DNA from: Coffea arabica
Taxonomy: Eukaryota; Streptophyta; Magnoliopsida; Gentianales; Rubiaceae
DNA: 64,000 nt
Direction: 5' to 3'
Assembly: GCF_036785885.1 (NCBI RefSeq)
Contig: NC_092323.1
Coordinates: 18,794,501 to 18,858,500, forward strand
Below the pieces are notes generated by a model, which saw only the letters and a list, made by a program, of their open reading frames with translations, made no database searches and was not told the DNA's origin. The translations under genes were made by a program, and so were the position numbers. Positions within the stretch are counted from its first letter, which is position 1; the number at the start of each line of letters is the position of its first letter. Positions 1 to 11,338 of this stretch are shown piece by piece.

Positions 1-1020
1 TATAGATAAGCAATGAAGATTTTATTAAACAGAAATGTAAAATAGAGAAACAAACCAAGTGTCTACCAAGCTTTACCCAAACTTGAAGACCAAACACAAG
101 GAAGAGCAACTTCTCTTTGATGAAAGTCGATCAACTAGATGTACAATGGAGGGAGCACTTCCTCCTTGCCCTAAGCCTCACTTAGTCAAGCCAAGAAGTT
201 TTACAATCACTCAGAAAACCCTCAACAGAGCTACACTAAAGATCCTTTCACTCACAAAAGAAAAGCTCAACAGAAATTCACACCACTTTAAAACAAAACT
301 GCTTTGGAGACTATTTTCTAGCTAAAATATCTCACTAGATCTTGTAAACAAAGTGTGCAAAAGTCCCTACTTCGTTCAGACCAGTTTGATTTTAAAGGGA
401 ACCAGAAATGGGTTTCATCAATGCTTCCAACGGATAGAAGGCAGCTGAAGAGTCAACTAGCCGTTGGGGCTGTCGGACGTCCGACGATCGAATCATCGTC
501 CGAACCAATCGTCCGATGATAGCCAAGTTGAGGTTCGGACGTCCGATAAGTTCTTTGTCGTCCGACAGCACAGCGTCCGACCTTGGGCCGAGAGCTAGCA
601 AGTTATCTTGGAATTTTTCGGACGTCCGATGCGATTGATTAGCGTCCGATGGCAAGCGTCCGATCCTTCCGGACGTCCGATGCTTCTATGTGAGCGTCCG
701 ATGGCAAGCGTCCGATCCTTCCGGACGTCCGATGCTTCTATGTGAGCGTCCGACGGTGCTTCCTTCCTGATGTTGTTTATCCTTTCGGACGTCCGACAGT
801 TTCCTTTCGGCCGTCCGACCTGATTGTCCTGTTTTTGCTTCACATTTTGGTTGTTTTGCTTTTGATGACATATTCGAACCTGATTCTTGGATAGACAAAA
901 ACACTTGTTTTTTAAGAAGGTTAGATAAACATTTCAAAGTGCCAAGAATGACACACTTAAAAGACAATATCTTTGATCGGAACAAAACAATGACTAAATT
1001 CATTTATATTATTTTAATCT
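1..1020 (-). mobile_element. LTR-retrotransposon fragment, Sirevirus-like LTR
   Basis: No host gene is visible here. The stretch carries a dense block of CG-rich palindromes (473-830) flanked by AT-rich sequence, with short ORFs that do not resemble proteins. Known family fact: LTRs of Sirevirus (copia) elements carry CpG-rich arrays of short palindromes. The orientation (-) is inferred from general sequence style. Neither LTR end, primer-binding site nor target duplication was found, so this could be another repeat with a similar array. Confidence 0.35.
473..830. repeat. Array of TCGGACGTCCGA palindromes with a 52-bp tandem duplication
   Basis: The 12-bp perfect palindrome TCGGACGTCCGA occurs exactly at 473, 535, 618 and 785. 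The core CGGACGTCCG recurs near 670 and 722, and a GGCC variant lies near 805. Half-sites CGTCCGA fill the spaces between. A 52-bp unit (642-693) is repeated immediately at 694-745. Base composition is far more GC-rich than the flanks. Confidence 0.85.
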
Positions 1021-1147
1021 TGTTTGCCACATCCAAAGCATCGTAGTCTGGAGTCAATCAAACATATGCTTTCTTTGTTCCATCAGGCCTGATCAAAGTG
1101 TTCACTTTCTTGGACTTTATTTCAAAGAACTTTTGTGATCATCAAAA

Positions 1148-2545
1148 CCAAGAATAACAATAAAGCTAGAAGGTTGACAAGAGAGGCATTACAAGGGAAT
1201 GATATGAGACATATCATCAGAGATTATATTGCAACATAGTTGATTCGGAATTCTAGTAGCCATATTATATTGCAAGTGGCTAGACTATTTGAGAATGGGT
1301 TTAGGACATTTGAAAGAATGTGCGAGAGTTTAAGTGCAATGAAGAATGAGTTTCTAACTGGTTGTCGATCAATAATTGGATTAAATGGTTACTTTTTAAA
1401 ACGCTTATTTGGTAGATAGCTTTTGATAGCTACAAGTAGGGATGGTAATGATAACATGTTTTTCGTTGCAATTGCTATAGTAGAAACTAAGAGGTATGAC
1501 TCATGGAAATGATTTTTGATGGAGTTGAAAACTGAATTTGGTGTTGAAAATGAAGCTCCATGGACATTTATATCTAATAGGCAAAAAGGGTAAGTGACTG
1601 CAATTGATGATGTGTTTTTTGAATTAGAGCATAGGTAATGCATTCGACATATACACCAAAACTTCAAACAGAAGTTCAAGGGCAAGGAATTGAAGCAGTA
1701 CTTTTAGGCAGTAGCTTCCACCGGGAACATTCATGATTTTAGGACCGTGATGGCTAAATTGGAAAGAGCTGATCCAAAGATGGGAAATGCTATTAATGGA
1801 GCTAGTTGGTTAAGTAAGATTCCTGCACATTTGTGGTCTAGATCACACTTCAGCTTCTCATGCAAAAGTGATATTCTTGTTAATAATTTGAATGAATCAT
1901 TAAATTCCTACATATTACCAGCAAGAGATTTTACAATTATCTCCATGTTTGAGTCGATAAAAAGAAAACTAATGTATAGGCTAAATGTGAAAAGGGGAAG
2001 GCATGAAAAAGTATCAAGGGAACCTCTATCAAAACATACAAGAACGACTTGAGAAGAACAAGCTCAATAGTAGGTACTGCATAGTTCATTACTCTTGAAA
2101 TGCTGAATATGAAGTAGACCGTGGGATAAGAGGATATGTTATTGATATAAGTCGTAGAACATGCATATGTGGATTATGGCAACTAATTGGGATTCCATGC
2201 CCATATTCTATTGCTTCCATTTAAAGGGATGAATCTGAACTTGAACAGTATGTTGATCCTTGTTATACCAAAGGAATGTGTTTGAGGACCTACAGCTACA
2301 CTATAGCTCCAATGCACTCTGAAGAGTATTGGGATTCAAAAGGAGCTAAATAGGTACAGCCTCCTTAGATTAGAAAATAACCTGGAAGGCCTAAAAAAGT
2401 AAGAAGAAGAGAATCTGATTAAGCTAAAGGCACTACATCTACAAAAAAAAAAAAAAAAAAAAAGACTTGTTGTACATTGTAAGAAGTGTTTTAGGCCTTG
2501 ACATAATTCTAGGAGTTGTAAATTCCCAATCCATCCCAAAACTAG
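1148..2545 (+). pseudogene. Decayed MuDR/MULE transposase
   Basis: Conceptual translation gives the core of a Mutator-like transposase. An RDGNDNMFFVAIAIVE stretch (from 1438) matches the usual DGN start of the catalytic core. It is followed by a WTFISNRQKG-like motif (1561), HIHQNF (about 1645), and NNLNESLNSYILPARDF (about 1885). Then comes a SWIM zinc finger (CICGLWQLIGIPCPY, about 2163, with the usual His after CP changed to Tyr) and a CCHC-like zinc knuckle (HCKKC...HNSRSC, about 2475-2530). The frame is constant until one frameshift near 2030. At least ten in-frame stops break it, including near 1422, 1513, 1591, 1636, 1706, 2221, 2351 and 2365. The amino-terminal domain is missing or unrecognisable. 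It is dead; no terminal inverted repeats could be assigned. Confidence 0.85.
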
Positions 2546-3017
2546 GTTTTATAAGGTAAATTATAGTTTTTGTTAGTTTTTAATCAGTGTAACTATCTCT
2601 TTTCTATTTTTTTTTTCTAAATCTCTAATTAATTTGTTACTATTAAAATAGGCATCAGGTAGAACTGGTGATGTTGGAAATGTAACTAATGATGTTGTCA
2701 ATGAAACAGGTATTGCAAGTTATATCTTAGTGGTTGCTGAACTTTTTGAGTAGAAACTTATCTATGTACCTTATTTTGTTTTGTAAAAACTGATTGATGT
2801 ATTACTAGATTTTAGTGAACTTCTGGACCACTTTTGGTTTGTCACATGAATTCAAAGTTCAAGTTATAACTTCTAGGCATTTTTTTTGTAAAATTTGATG
2901 TGTGTCACTTTCTCAAAATTCTGTATTATATTATGCACTAGAATTTACTTTGGTACTTCATGCCATATGAAAATCTTGTTTGACCATTTACATCAATTGA
3001 GTATCAAAATAGGTTCA
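2546..3017. other. Intergenic, no gene seen
   Basis: AT-rich sequence downstream of the transposase relic. No open frame, splice-bounded exon or terminal repeat could be supported. Confidence 0.5.
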
Positions 3018-3290
3018 TTCATTCATTGAAGATAAAAAAGTAATTCATTTGAAGACAATGGGTCCAGAGTTACAGCATTTTCATAGCCATAATTCATCTG
3101 ATATGTTTCACTAGGACATAAAAAAAAGGGAATGATAGCACAATATTTTTATTTCAAGCATTCATTCATTAAAGACAACAAAGTAATTCATCTGAAGACA
3201 ATTGGTTTAGAGTTACAGCATTTTCATAGCCATAAATCATCTCATATTTTTCACTTGAACATTAAAACAAGGAATGATAACACAGAAATA
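3018..3290. repeat. Tandem duplication, period about 143 bp
   Basis: A unit with the landmarks AAAGTAATTCAT, GAGTTACAGCATTTTCATAG and AATGATARCAC appears from about 3018 and again from about 3161, offset 143 bp, with scattered substitutions. The second copy runs into the 3' end of the GRF zinc-finger pseudogene. The duplication may therefore derive from that gene's 3' region. Confidence 0.75.
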
Positions 3291-3660
3291 GCAAAACAAG
3301 CAACCATACAAATCTTCATGACTCCTAAGGTTTTTTCAATGCTTTTCATTTTTCTCAAATATAAAAAATTATCCACACGCAAGCTTTCCAAATCTGAACC
3401 ATCAATACTTGATTCCCCACTAAAAATTTCTCTGCTTATAACATTAAAATCACTGGTGTAATTTGGTCTTGCTCTCCTTGTTGGATTGCACCATGAAAAA
3501 AATTCACTAGTTTTTTGTCGCACAAAAAAAATACAACCTTCCCTTCAAAGGTTTTTCGGATTCAACAATCTTTACCACTGCTTTTCTTCCGTATGCACAC
3601 AATACTGGTATTGGTACCTTAGGTCTTGAGTGCTTCCACCAGCATTGCTTGAGCATGGCA
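3251..3660 (-). pseudogene. GRF-type zinc-finger protein relic
   Basis: Read on the minus strand from about 3660, the translation contains VLCAYGRKAVVKIVES...GRLYFFC. After a frameshift near 3520 it continues EFFSWCNP and ends at 3251 with a hydrophobic tail. That order (Cys-rich CxCG start, GRxF..C, then FFxW, acidic linker, coiled-coil-like stretch, C-terminal membrane-like segment) is the layout of plant GRF zinc-finger proteins. The second Cys of the first pair reads as Tyr and the frame is broken, so it is not functional. It lies convergent to the MULE transposase relic 700 bp away and may have travelled in the same element (inference). Confidence 0.6.
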
Positions 3661-5165
3661 TCTAGAGTTTATTGAAAATTTCTTTTAATAAACCAATCGA
3701 GCATATTTCAGGAAAAAAGAAAAGACTGCATCTTGAAATTATAGCTTACCTCCAGATCTCCTTCTTTCTAAATCTGGGTTTGGTTTCTTGAATAAATGGA
3801 GTGCCTCTATCAAAATTCAATAGAAAGTGAGGTGAAATAATTTCATTTCATAGAAAGAGAGTTGGAGTAGAGATTTGAGGCTTTCTTAGGTGCGTGAAAG
3901 TAGTCAGGGGTAATGTGGAAATATTTCTTATTGTTACCAACAGTACAATCACATATATGGTACATATTAGCCAGGAATTGTGATGATGGATGATTTTTGT
4001 CTATTTGACACTTCAACCCAATCCACAAGGGGGTTATGTATAGCTTTTAAAATCATAAAGGATTATGTGGTTTAGCAGGAAACCACAAGGGGGTAAAGTA
4101 TATTTCACCCAAAATAAAAAGTTGATGATAGTTAGTTGCTAGAATTAAAAATTTGAGGCGCAAAGTGCAATGCCGGAATAGTTGAGGGGTGCAAAGTGCA
4201 ATTAATCCAAACTGAACTTCCTCTTTGTATATATGGTTTTTTTTTTAACCGGTGCAATCTTTATATTCATTAGTATATATAATTCATACCTAACTTGAAT
4301 TTGTTATATAAATACATACACTAACAGTTACTTTTCTCCTTTGCATTTATAAACTTTCTTGATTTAATTCTACTTTTCTGAAAACTTAATATTTGAACTC
4401 TATAATATCGAGTGCCTTATTTAGTGAGCCACTGAAGTTTAATTTTCATAAGAAAAATTCAAATTACATAAAATTGAAATAAAGAGACACATGTCTAATA
4501 TAAGTATGTGTGTGTATTCAACTTGACACAATTTTGTTGTCTCAAATTACCATATGTATGTAAATTGACGTGTAGAAAAGAGCTTCTTTTTGCAAGTTAA
4601 TCTAATCATTTCATATTAGAAAACAAGCTCATTTTTTGAAATAATCTTCTAATTGTCAAATCTATCTTTTCAAATTAGTAGTGTTGCATGAATTCCATGT
4701 ATTTTTCTTGTTTTTAATATCTTGTGTATCTAATTTTCAAGTTAACGATCTTTAATTGCACAATAAACAAATTTTCAGCATATTGTTATTGATATATGGC
4801 TTCAATTACAAATAGTGTTAGCAAAATTAATGAGATAAAAAGATAGTACAAATTAATGATAATATATTATTTTATCTTTGCTACAATATCTTGGTACCTT
4901 TTGACTATTTTTAGCACATTGTTATTGATTTATTAGGTCCTTTATGCTATTAATTTTGCTAAAGTTGTCATTAATTTAATTTGAATGGAACAAACTTAGG
5001 AGTTTAGAATGCAAAGTATATAAAATTGAGAGTTTAGGATGCAAAGTGGGAAAATGATGCAAGTTCGAGGTTGCAAAGTGGAGCTAATCTATAATGGATA
5101 TACCATTTTTGGCAAAAGATGCACATTTTTTACAGAAAAAAAAAATCCTATAGAGTCCACTTTTT
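3661..5165. other. Repeat-derived intergenic DNA, no gene
   Basis: AT-rich with repeated short phrases typical of transposon ends, such as CACAAGGGGGT at about 4025 and 4084, and a GCAAAGTGCAA phrase near 4160 and 4190 with relatives near 5010-5080. No coding frame or RNA gene could be supported. Confidence 0.5.
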
Positions 5166-5847
5166 ATTTTATAAGGGTTAATACAATTTATCTCCTTAGG
5201 GTATATTCTGATTCTCATTGTATCCCTTAACCTTTACTTTTTATTGCTTAACCCCCTAAGAGACAAAAATACCCCTCTATATGCTAAGTTTTTATTTTCA
5301 AATTTTCTACTTCCTTTAAACATTGAATTTTAATATGTGGTTTGTTTTTGACTCCTAATTGGTGGCGGTAAAGTTTCACATGAAATTAGTATAAATATTA
5401 CATAATACACTAAAAATTTAATAGTTAAAAAAAATAAACGAAAGATCCTAATAAGCTAAAAAATCATTAAAGGAAAAACAATAAAAATGTATAATACTTG
5501 TTATGTGAATGTGCTATTGTAAAAATAAAAATTGAATTTGAATCCAATAATTAGAAAATAGAAGTATAATTTTTTGTTAATTTCTTAAATTGGAGAATAG
5601 ATGAAATCAATTTGTAAAAAAAAATAGTTTCTTTAATTTTGTGAATTAGACAATGGATGGCCTATTTTTTTTGTTAGACAAATCCTTTTTACAAAGTTTG
5701 TAATATATAAGATTTTTTTTTAAAAAAAAAGAACTAATTTGGGATAGAGAAGAGGATAGAGACAAAAAAATCAACATAGTAGAGGAGTGTTTTTGTCTCT
5801 CAGAAGGTTGAGTAACACAAAATAAATGTCAACAGGTAAAGTGAGAA
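5166..5847. mobile_element. Inverted-repeat (MITE-like) element cut at its right end
   Basis: The left arm (about 5166-5290) and the reverse complement of the right arm (about 5735-5847) share the order: TTCTCA..., CTTWACCT..., TTACTCAACC-like, AGAGACAAAAA, then AC/CCTCT. The interior is AT-rich and non-coding. The right arm stops exactly where an LTR-like sequence starts (5848), so the missing outer bases were probably split off by that insertion. Confidence 0.5.
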
Positions 5848-6830
5848 TGTGATAGCCCCACCTTCCCCTAAGGCGTACCAAAGGGGTTAGCGGACTGCCT
5901 GACCAACTCTCGCCAGGACTACTAAAACGGTAAAACAGTAACTCAAGTCGTTCGGGAATCTACTAGCGCGCTCAACCAAGCCAACAATCAAGAAACGGAA
6001 AAACAAAAGTTAAAACGTAAAGTGAATAGTGACTACCACGTCACAATCCGCCAGGACCCAATCGAATACAAGTAACTTTTTTCAATCCCTGAAAGGAATA
6101 TATACAAGCCAAATATAATACATTGAACATGAGTACACACACACTGTTACAAACCACATTCATGTGGTTACAAGCCAAAAGGAAGCATTTAAATCCTAGT
6201 ACAATTAAGTTTCCAACTATTGAGGAGCTATACAAAATCTCTCAACTAGCTCTACTCAACTCATTCTTCAAAATCAAAAGTCCAAAAGGTAAATCCCTGT
6301 AAGGAAAACAAAATTCACGGAGTGAGCTTTCGCCCAATGAGGTACCATCACGAAAATATACCAGGATCACATAAACACAAGAATATTCAGTCCAAATACG
6401 CACGTCAAGGAAGCAAAAACAACAACACCCAAGTATAAGGAATAAAAGGATACGGATGGCTCTCAAGAGCCCTTTTCCTCTTTTGCCATGCTTGATCTCA
6501 TCTCATTGACTCTCCGTCAATGTATACCAGGTAATCATGACCGTAGACTCCTCTTTACTCCAATTATCCGTCCACCTCACTTTCCCCTTACCGGGCCCTA
6601 ACACCAAACAGTACAGAGTTGGTATTACTCGAGTATACCGGAATCAAGGGTCTCATACCCAAAGATTCCCAAATACAGTCCCCATGGCTTGTCAAATGTC
6701 CCCGACCAAGTCCTTACTGGCTCGAGTCCATTGACTTCCAATGAGGTAGAGCTCAGAGTGAACAGTAAAGATTGGTATCCATGTTTGAGGGTGCAACTTA
6801 TTACCGGTCGTAAAGTTTTGGAGGTCAAAA
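5848..6830 (+). mobile_element. Gypsy-like LTR start, partial
   Basis: The segment opens with TGTGATAGCCCCACC, a typical Ty3/gypsy LTR-like beginning, right at the broken edge of an inverted-repeat element. It is less AT-rich than its flanks and has no ORF with a known domain. The 3' boundary is not defined and no second LTR lies in the window, so it may be a solo or truncated LTR. Confidence 0.4.
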
Positions 6831-7190
6831 AATAAATCATACGAGATTATTGAAAATTTTAACATACTCAAGGGAAGGTTTAACATTTGCAAATCTCAAA
6901 TTAACTCTAATTTTCCACTTTAATATTTAATCATACCCTAAATTCAGGCTACTTTTCCAAGCGTGAAATTCAGACCTACCATTTCCAGTAGTTATTCCAA
7001 TTTCAAAAAAAAAAAATGTAAGGAATAGAAGTAGGGTCTGTCTATCGGGTGCCCATAAGATATATTTCAGATGTCATATTTTTTGAAAATGTAACATTAA
7101 TTAAGGAAAGTAAATAAATACAAAAAAAAAAGGACAGGGAAGATATCATATATAAATACAAGGGAAGGTAATAATTATTAGCATGCATGC

Positions 7191-7229
<39 letters not shown>

Positions 7230-8332
7230 AGGTTATGTGAATGTTAAATGTGTTAACGAGTGTTCTGCTAGAAAAACCTATAAAAAAATCATTTTAAAGT
7301 TTAGAGAACAAAAATAAAAAAAATTCATAAAAGGTTTGAGGACTACACGCTTTTGTACAGTTGCTCATTGTTTGTCCCTCAAGTTTTTCCTCGTGGTCCA
7401 AACATATATATGAATTGTTTAGGGCTATTTTGTCCTTTGATCTTAATTACCAGTTTGTCCCTCAAGTTTTAATAGATCTAGGCTCCGAACAGAACAGTGT
7501 ATAAGTATTGAGGCCTGTCTCTGTAATTATGAACGATTATTATAATTCTTTATTTTTTAGTCTGAGGTTAGTGGTCTGGTCCTCTCTCTTCGTTCTCTTC
7601 GCAGTCAGGAGAGAGGAAACAAAGCGGCGGACATGAGACATCATGTCTTCTTTGGCTGACAATTCCACCCAATTTCTTTGAATTTCTTCTGCTCCATAAT
7701 TGCCTTTCTTATCTGCTTATTATTATTGTACGTGGAAAGTTGGAAGGATACAATTCAAACAAGTGAATTTACTGTGTCTCCGTTTTTTGTCTGTATGTAC
7801 AATTCAAACCCATGTTATTATTTCTCGTCTTTTCTTTTCTTTTTGTAATGAAAAGGAATTGATAACATGTTTATTGAGGCATGTCCTGGAAGTCAATTTA
7901 TTCAAAAAAACAAAAGACCATGGAGATGAATCCTCTCAGTCTTTAATTAATAATGGATGGTTTACATATTGAAAATTATAACCTCGTAGGAATAAATTTT
8001 AAATTGCCCTTCAGACAAAAGAACCTAATTGTCATTCTTTCAAGTAAACTAAAACAAAATGCACTTTGGGAATTTGGTTTTTATGTTACCAGAAATCTAT
8101 TTTTGAAGGAAGATGTAATAAATATTCTTTTCTACCAAAATGCCTGCTTGTTGCTTTTGGAAGTTAGTTAGCTATAATGCAAATTTTCATCCAAGTCATA
8201 TTAATTGTGATTTTGATATTATGTGAAACTTCATCAAATGCCTTCCGTCGTTTGTTACAAAAGCTGTTGCACATTTTCACTAAGAAGTTGGCTATTCCGC
8301 CTTATGCAGTAAAAGCCCTAAAAGCGCATATA
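6831..8332. other. Intergenic, no supported gene
   Basis: AT-rich DNA. A GAGAGAGGAAAC-containing stretch at about 7560-7690 has a leader-like look (CT-rich, then GC-richer), but no gene could be followed from it. Short ORFs between 7700 and 8171 have no recognisable domain. Confidence 0.45.
7185..7226. repeat. ATGC/AT microsatellite
   Basis: Three GCAT units followed by an uninterrupted run of TA dinucleotides of more than 25 bp. Confidence 0.95.
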
Positions 8333-8503
8333 GGTTTGTTCGGATAAGAGTTTATTTGAATGATTTATCTGAGATAATTACTGTAACACTTTTTGTGATG
8401 TGATGTATATGAGATAAAAAGGTGATTGAAAAGATAAAAAGTTGATTGGAAACAAATTATTATTTTTTTTCAAATTATCTCTATTCAAACACGCATCTAT
8501 AGT
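8333..8503. mobile_element. MITE of the TTTGTTTGGA family
   Basis: About 170 bp, starting TTTGTTCGGATAAGAG and ending in TCAAACACGC. The interior contains TTTTTGTGATGTGATGTATATG and GATAAAAAGGTGATTG, which recur in inverse orientation in the copy at 14002-14171. Confidence 0.7.
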
Positions 8504-9049
8504 TTTGATTGGTGTCAACCACTTATTTACAAATAGGATAATATTGGGAGCAAAAAATTACCATAAAACAACCAGAAACAATTAAAAATGCTACCGTAAA
8601 TATTATTTTCCTTGCATCATAAATATGCATGCTTTTCCAACTATGTTATTATATTATATAGGTAAATGCTATTAATAATAATTAGTATATGGTATTATCA
8701 TCATATCATGTACTTATAATAATAATAATATATAATAATGTACAATATATTATTTTAGTATATGTTAATTGTTATATGACTATAATAATACAAATATATA
8801 GTAATACATAACAATATAAGATAACTATAATACTTATTATTTTATACATGAGTAACATGACTAGAATTAGATAATAATTAATACATATATGTATAATACT
8901 AAATATTAAACAATAAACATAATTAGTAATTAGAATTTAGATATTGGTAATTGATACATCATTCATGTTTGAATTATTGAATATTTGAATGCGTAACCTG
9001 TGACTTGCAAGTATTAGTGTGCTCTAAATTTACATTACATATTTAACAT
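8504..9049. other. Very AT-rich intergenic DNA, no gene
   Basis: Dominated by TAATAATA-type low-complexity sequence (8640-8900). Nothing coding or regulatory could be supported. Confidence 0.5.
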
Positions 9050-9815
9050 AAAAATTTACATTATCTATTCACTAATCTTAAGACTTTAAGTATAGATAAG
9101 ACAACTAAGCAGTTAGCAGTGTAAGTGAATGCATCAAATTAATGTATTAGTGTATTGAAGTTCACAATAACATATGTAAGTAAATACATTTTATTTTGAT
9201 TTGAAATAAATTATAAGTTTGTAACTAACATAACTTATCATTAATAATTGTAATTTGTAAGTTTGTAACTAATATTACTTATTATTAATCATTGTAAATT
9301 ATAAATTCATAAATTATTACTAATCATTGTGCAGTCTAAGATTTATTCTAGTTTAAATTAATCACTTTTTATGTGTTCCTTAAATCATAGACTAAGGATT
9401 GTAGGTATTAGTGATCAAATAAGTTAAAATTCATATTATCTATTTACTAATCTTAAGGTTTTAAGTATAGACAAGACAACTAAACAGTGTAAGTGAATGC
9501 ATGTGAGTTGCAAATCAAGTAAATAAGGTTTATTTTGATTTGAAATAAATTATAAGTTTGTAACTAATATAACTTATCATTAATCATTGTAATTTGTAAG
9601 TTTGTAACTAATATTACTTATTATTAATTATTGTAAATTATAAATTCATTGTAACTACTAACTAATATTACTTATTATCAATCATTATAAATTATAAATT
9701 CATAAATTATCACCGATCATTGTATAATCTAAGGTTTATTCTAGTTTAAATTAATCACTTTTTATGTGTTTCTTAAATCATAGACCAAGAATTTTAGGTA
9801 TAAGTGATCAAATAA
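9050..9815. repeat. Tandem duplication, unit about 375-393 bp
   Basis: The phrases ACTAATCTTAAG (9071 and 9446), AAATTATAAGTTTGTAACTAA, and TTTATTCTAGTTTAAATTAA (9342 and 9735) repeat in the same order in two adjacent copies. The offset drifts from 375 to 393 bp because of indels. Each copy also contains a shorter internal repeat, AGTTTGTAACTAATATNACTTAT. Confidence 0.85.
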
Positions 9816-10026
9816 ATGCCAATTAAACCACAAAATTATTAGAACATAAGGAATGTGTTAAATTATGAATAAATTTGGGAATCAAATCAGTAATAATTTT
9901 TAAATCATTGAGGAGCATAATGAATGTATTATAATTTAGGAGCCCCAATTTGTAAATTAAAAATTACAAAATCACTTCCTTTGGGAAAAGTCGGATTTCA
10001 TTTTCAGCTGACAATTTCAACAAGCA

Positions 10027-10293
10027 TTGCAATATTGCATAGTGCCTTTACCTAGGGCTTTCACAGTACTAACACCCCCAAGTCCCAAGTCCCAATTCCC
10101 AAATCGAAGCTGCTCTCCTCCTCTCCGGCCTCCGCCAGTCCGCCGCACTCTACGTCTCCTGTCGGCTGTCTCCATCTCAATCCTCATTCGACCTCATTTC
10201 TCACTTCATCAGTTCATCACTGCCGTGCTGGTTTATCGCTGCCGAGTGTCGAAGACGAAGCACCAATCACTGCTCATCTCTGGCTCGCTTAGG
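10027..10293 (+). other. Leader-like exon ending in a strong 5' splice site
   Basis: A CT-rich, GC-richer island (TCTCCTCCTCTCCGG...) typical of plant 5' leaders ends in CTTAG|GTAAGTGC at 10293/10294. It lies about 1 kb upstream of BOP1, whose own leader with telo box directly precedes its ATG. This is therefore either an alternative first exon, the start of a non-coding transcript, or a gene relic. The open frame through it (89 aa) has no recognisable domain. Confidence 0.3.
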
Positions 10294-10769
10294 TAAGTGC
10301 TCCTCTCTGGCAGTAAAATGGCCAAGATCGACGAAATCTGAGCTTCCAATTGCAAACTCTAACTGTTGTAGTAGTTTAGATTAGATGGGAAGTTTTAGCA
10401 TCCAAAAATTGGTAATCTTACTAGTGGTTAAAGAGAGAGGAGTATTGATATTTGGTCACTTAAAAGTGCAGAGTTATTCTTAACTTGGATGCCTTCCTTT
10501 GCAATGGAAATATATATTCCTTGCTTGGCATCTTCACTTTAAATTTCTGGCTTGGGATTTTCCCTTTAACTTTCTTGTTGGGGCCTTCATCTTTATTCCA
10601 TTAAGGGCTGACAATTATATTTGCTGTTTACTTAACATATATTTCATTCGTTAATCCTTGAAAGATGAACTTAATTTGTTAAAGAGAGAATACTGTATTG
10701 ATTACAGATGAATTCGGGAAAAGCAGCGTTGCAAACTTAATTTGCTTCAGGGTATTTTTTTTTAAATAA
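10294..10769. other. No gene seen
   Basis: Intron-like T-rich sequence following a possible donor site; nothing else could be supported. Confidence 0.4.
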
Positions 10770-10949
10770 TAGATGAATTCGGTTAGACCGAATTCATTAC
10801 CGTTTTTGAATTTGAAATCGGTTGCCGAATGAATTCGGTCATCCCCAATTCGAAATCGAAAACGGTTTAGATTTCTACAGGTGCAATAACCGAATTCACC
10901 GAATTCAGTGCACCGAATTACCGCATTTGCACCGAATGCTCACCCCTAA
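10770..10949. mobile_element. hAT-type element relic
   Basis: Contains repeated GAATTCGG / CCGAATTC phrases in both orientations and ends in TGCTCACCCCTA, the terminal motif type shared with the complete hAT element at 26361-27575. The left terminus (TAGATGAATTCGG) is a weak match, so the left side may be truncated. Confidence 0.45.
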
Positions 10950-11258
10950 TTGGGGCTAAAGGAAAAATGACGTAGTTTCGCAAAAATTTAACTGTACACA
11001 TAATTGTTAGTATGCTACAACAAACATTTGGGTGTGTTTGAAAGACAAAAACGGTTTTTGGAAAAAAATGCAAATCCAAACGGAGCCAATTATTTTGACT
11101 TATGTAAGTCGGGTGCTCCAATTACTGACTCGTCTGGTGAAATTACTATTCAACACTGACTCGTCTGGTGAAATATTGCACATTTTTGTCATACATGAAA
11201 TTTGCTAAATCAAGCAAGCAAATACTACGTCTTTCCACTGTACCTAACCTCCCAATAA

Positions 11259-11266
11259 AAACCCTA
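11259..11266 (+). promoter_or_regulatory. Telo box in BOP1 leader
   Basis: AAACCCTA lies 73 bp before the BOP1 start codon. Telo boxes are characteristic of plant genes for translation and ribosome biogenesis, which fits BOP1. Confidence 0.6.
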
Positions 11267-11338
11267 GACTCCATCGTCGGCCTTCAGTCTCCCCATTCCT
11301 TCATTCGCCGACGTTGTCACCCACAGATAGAGTGAAAG

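Noticed and set aside
6041..6892. Cluster of minus ORFs as a gene
   Set aside because: They are short, mutually overlapping frames within an LTR-like sequence with no protein motifs.
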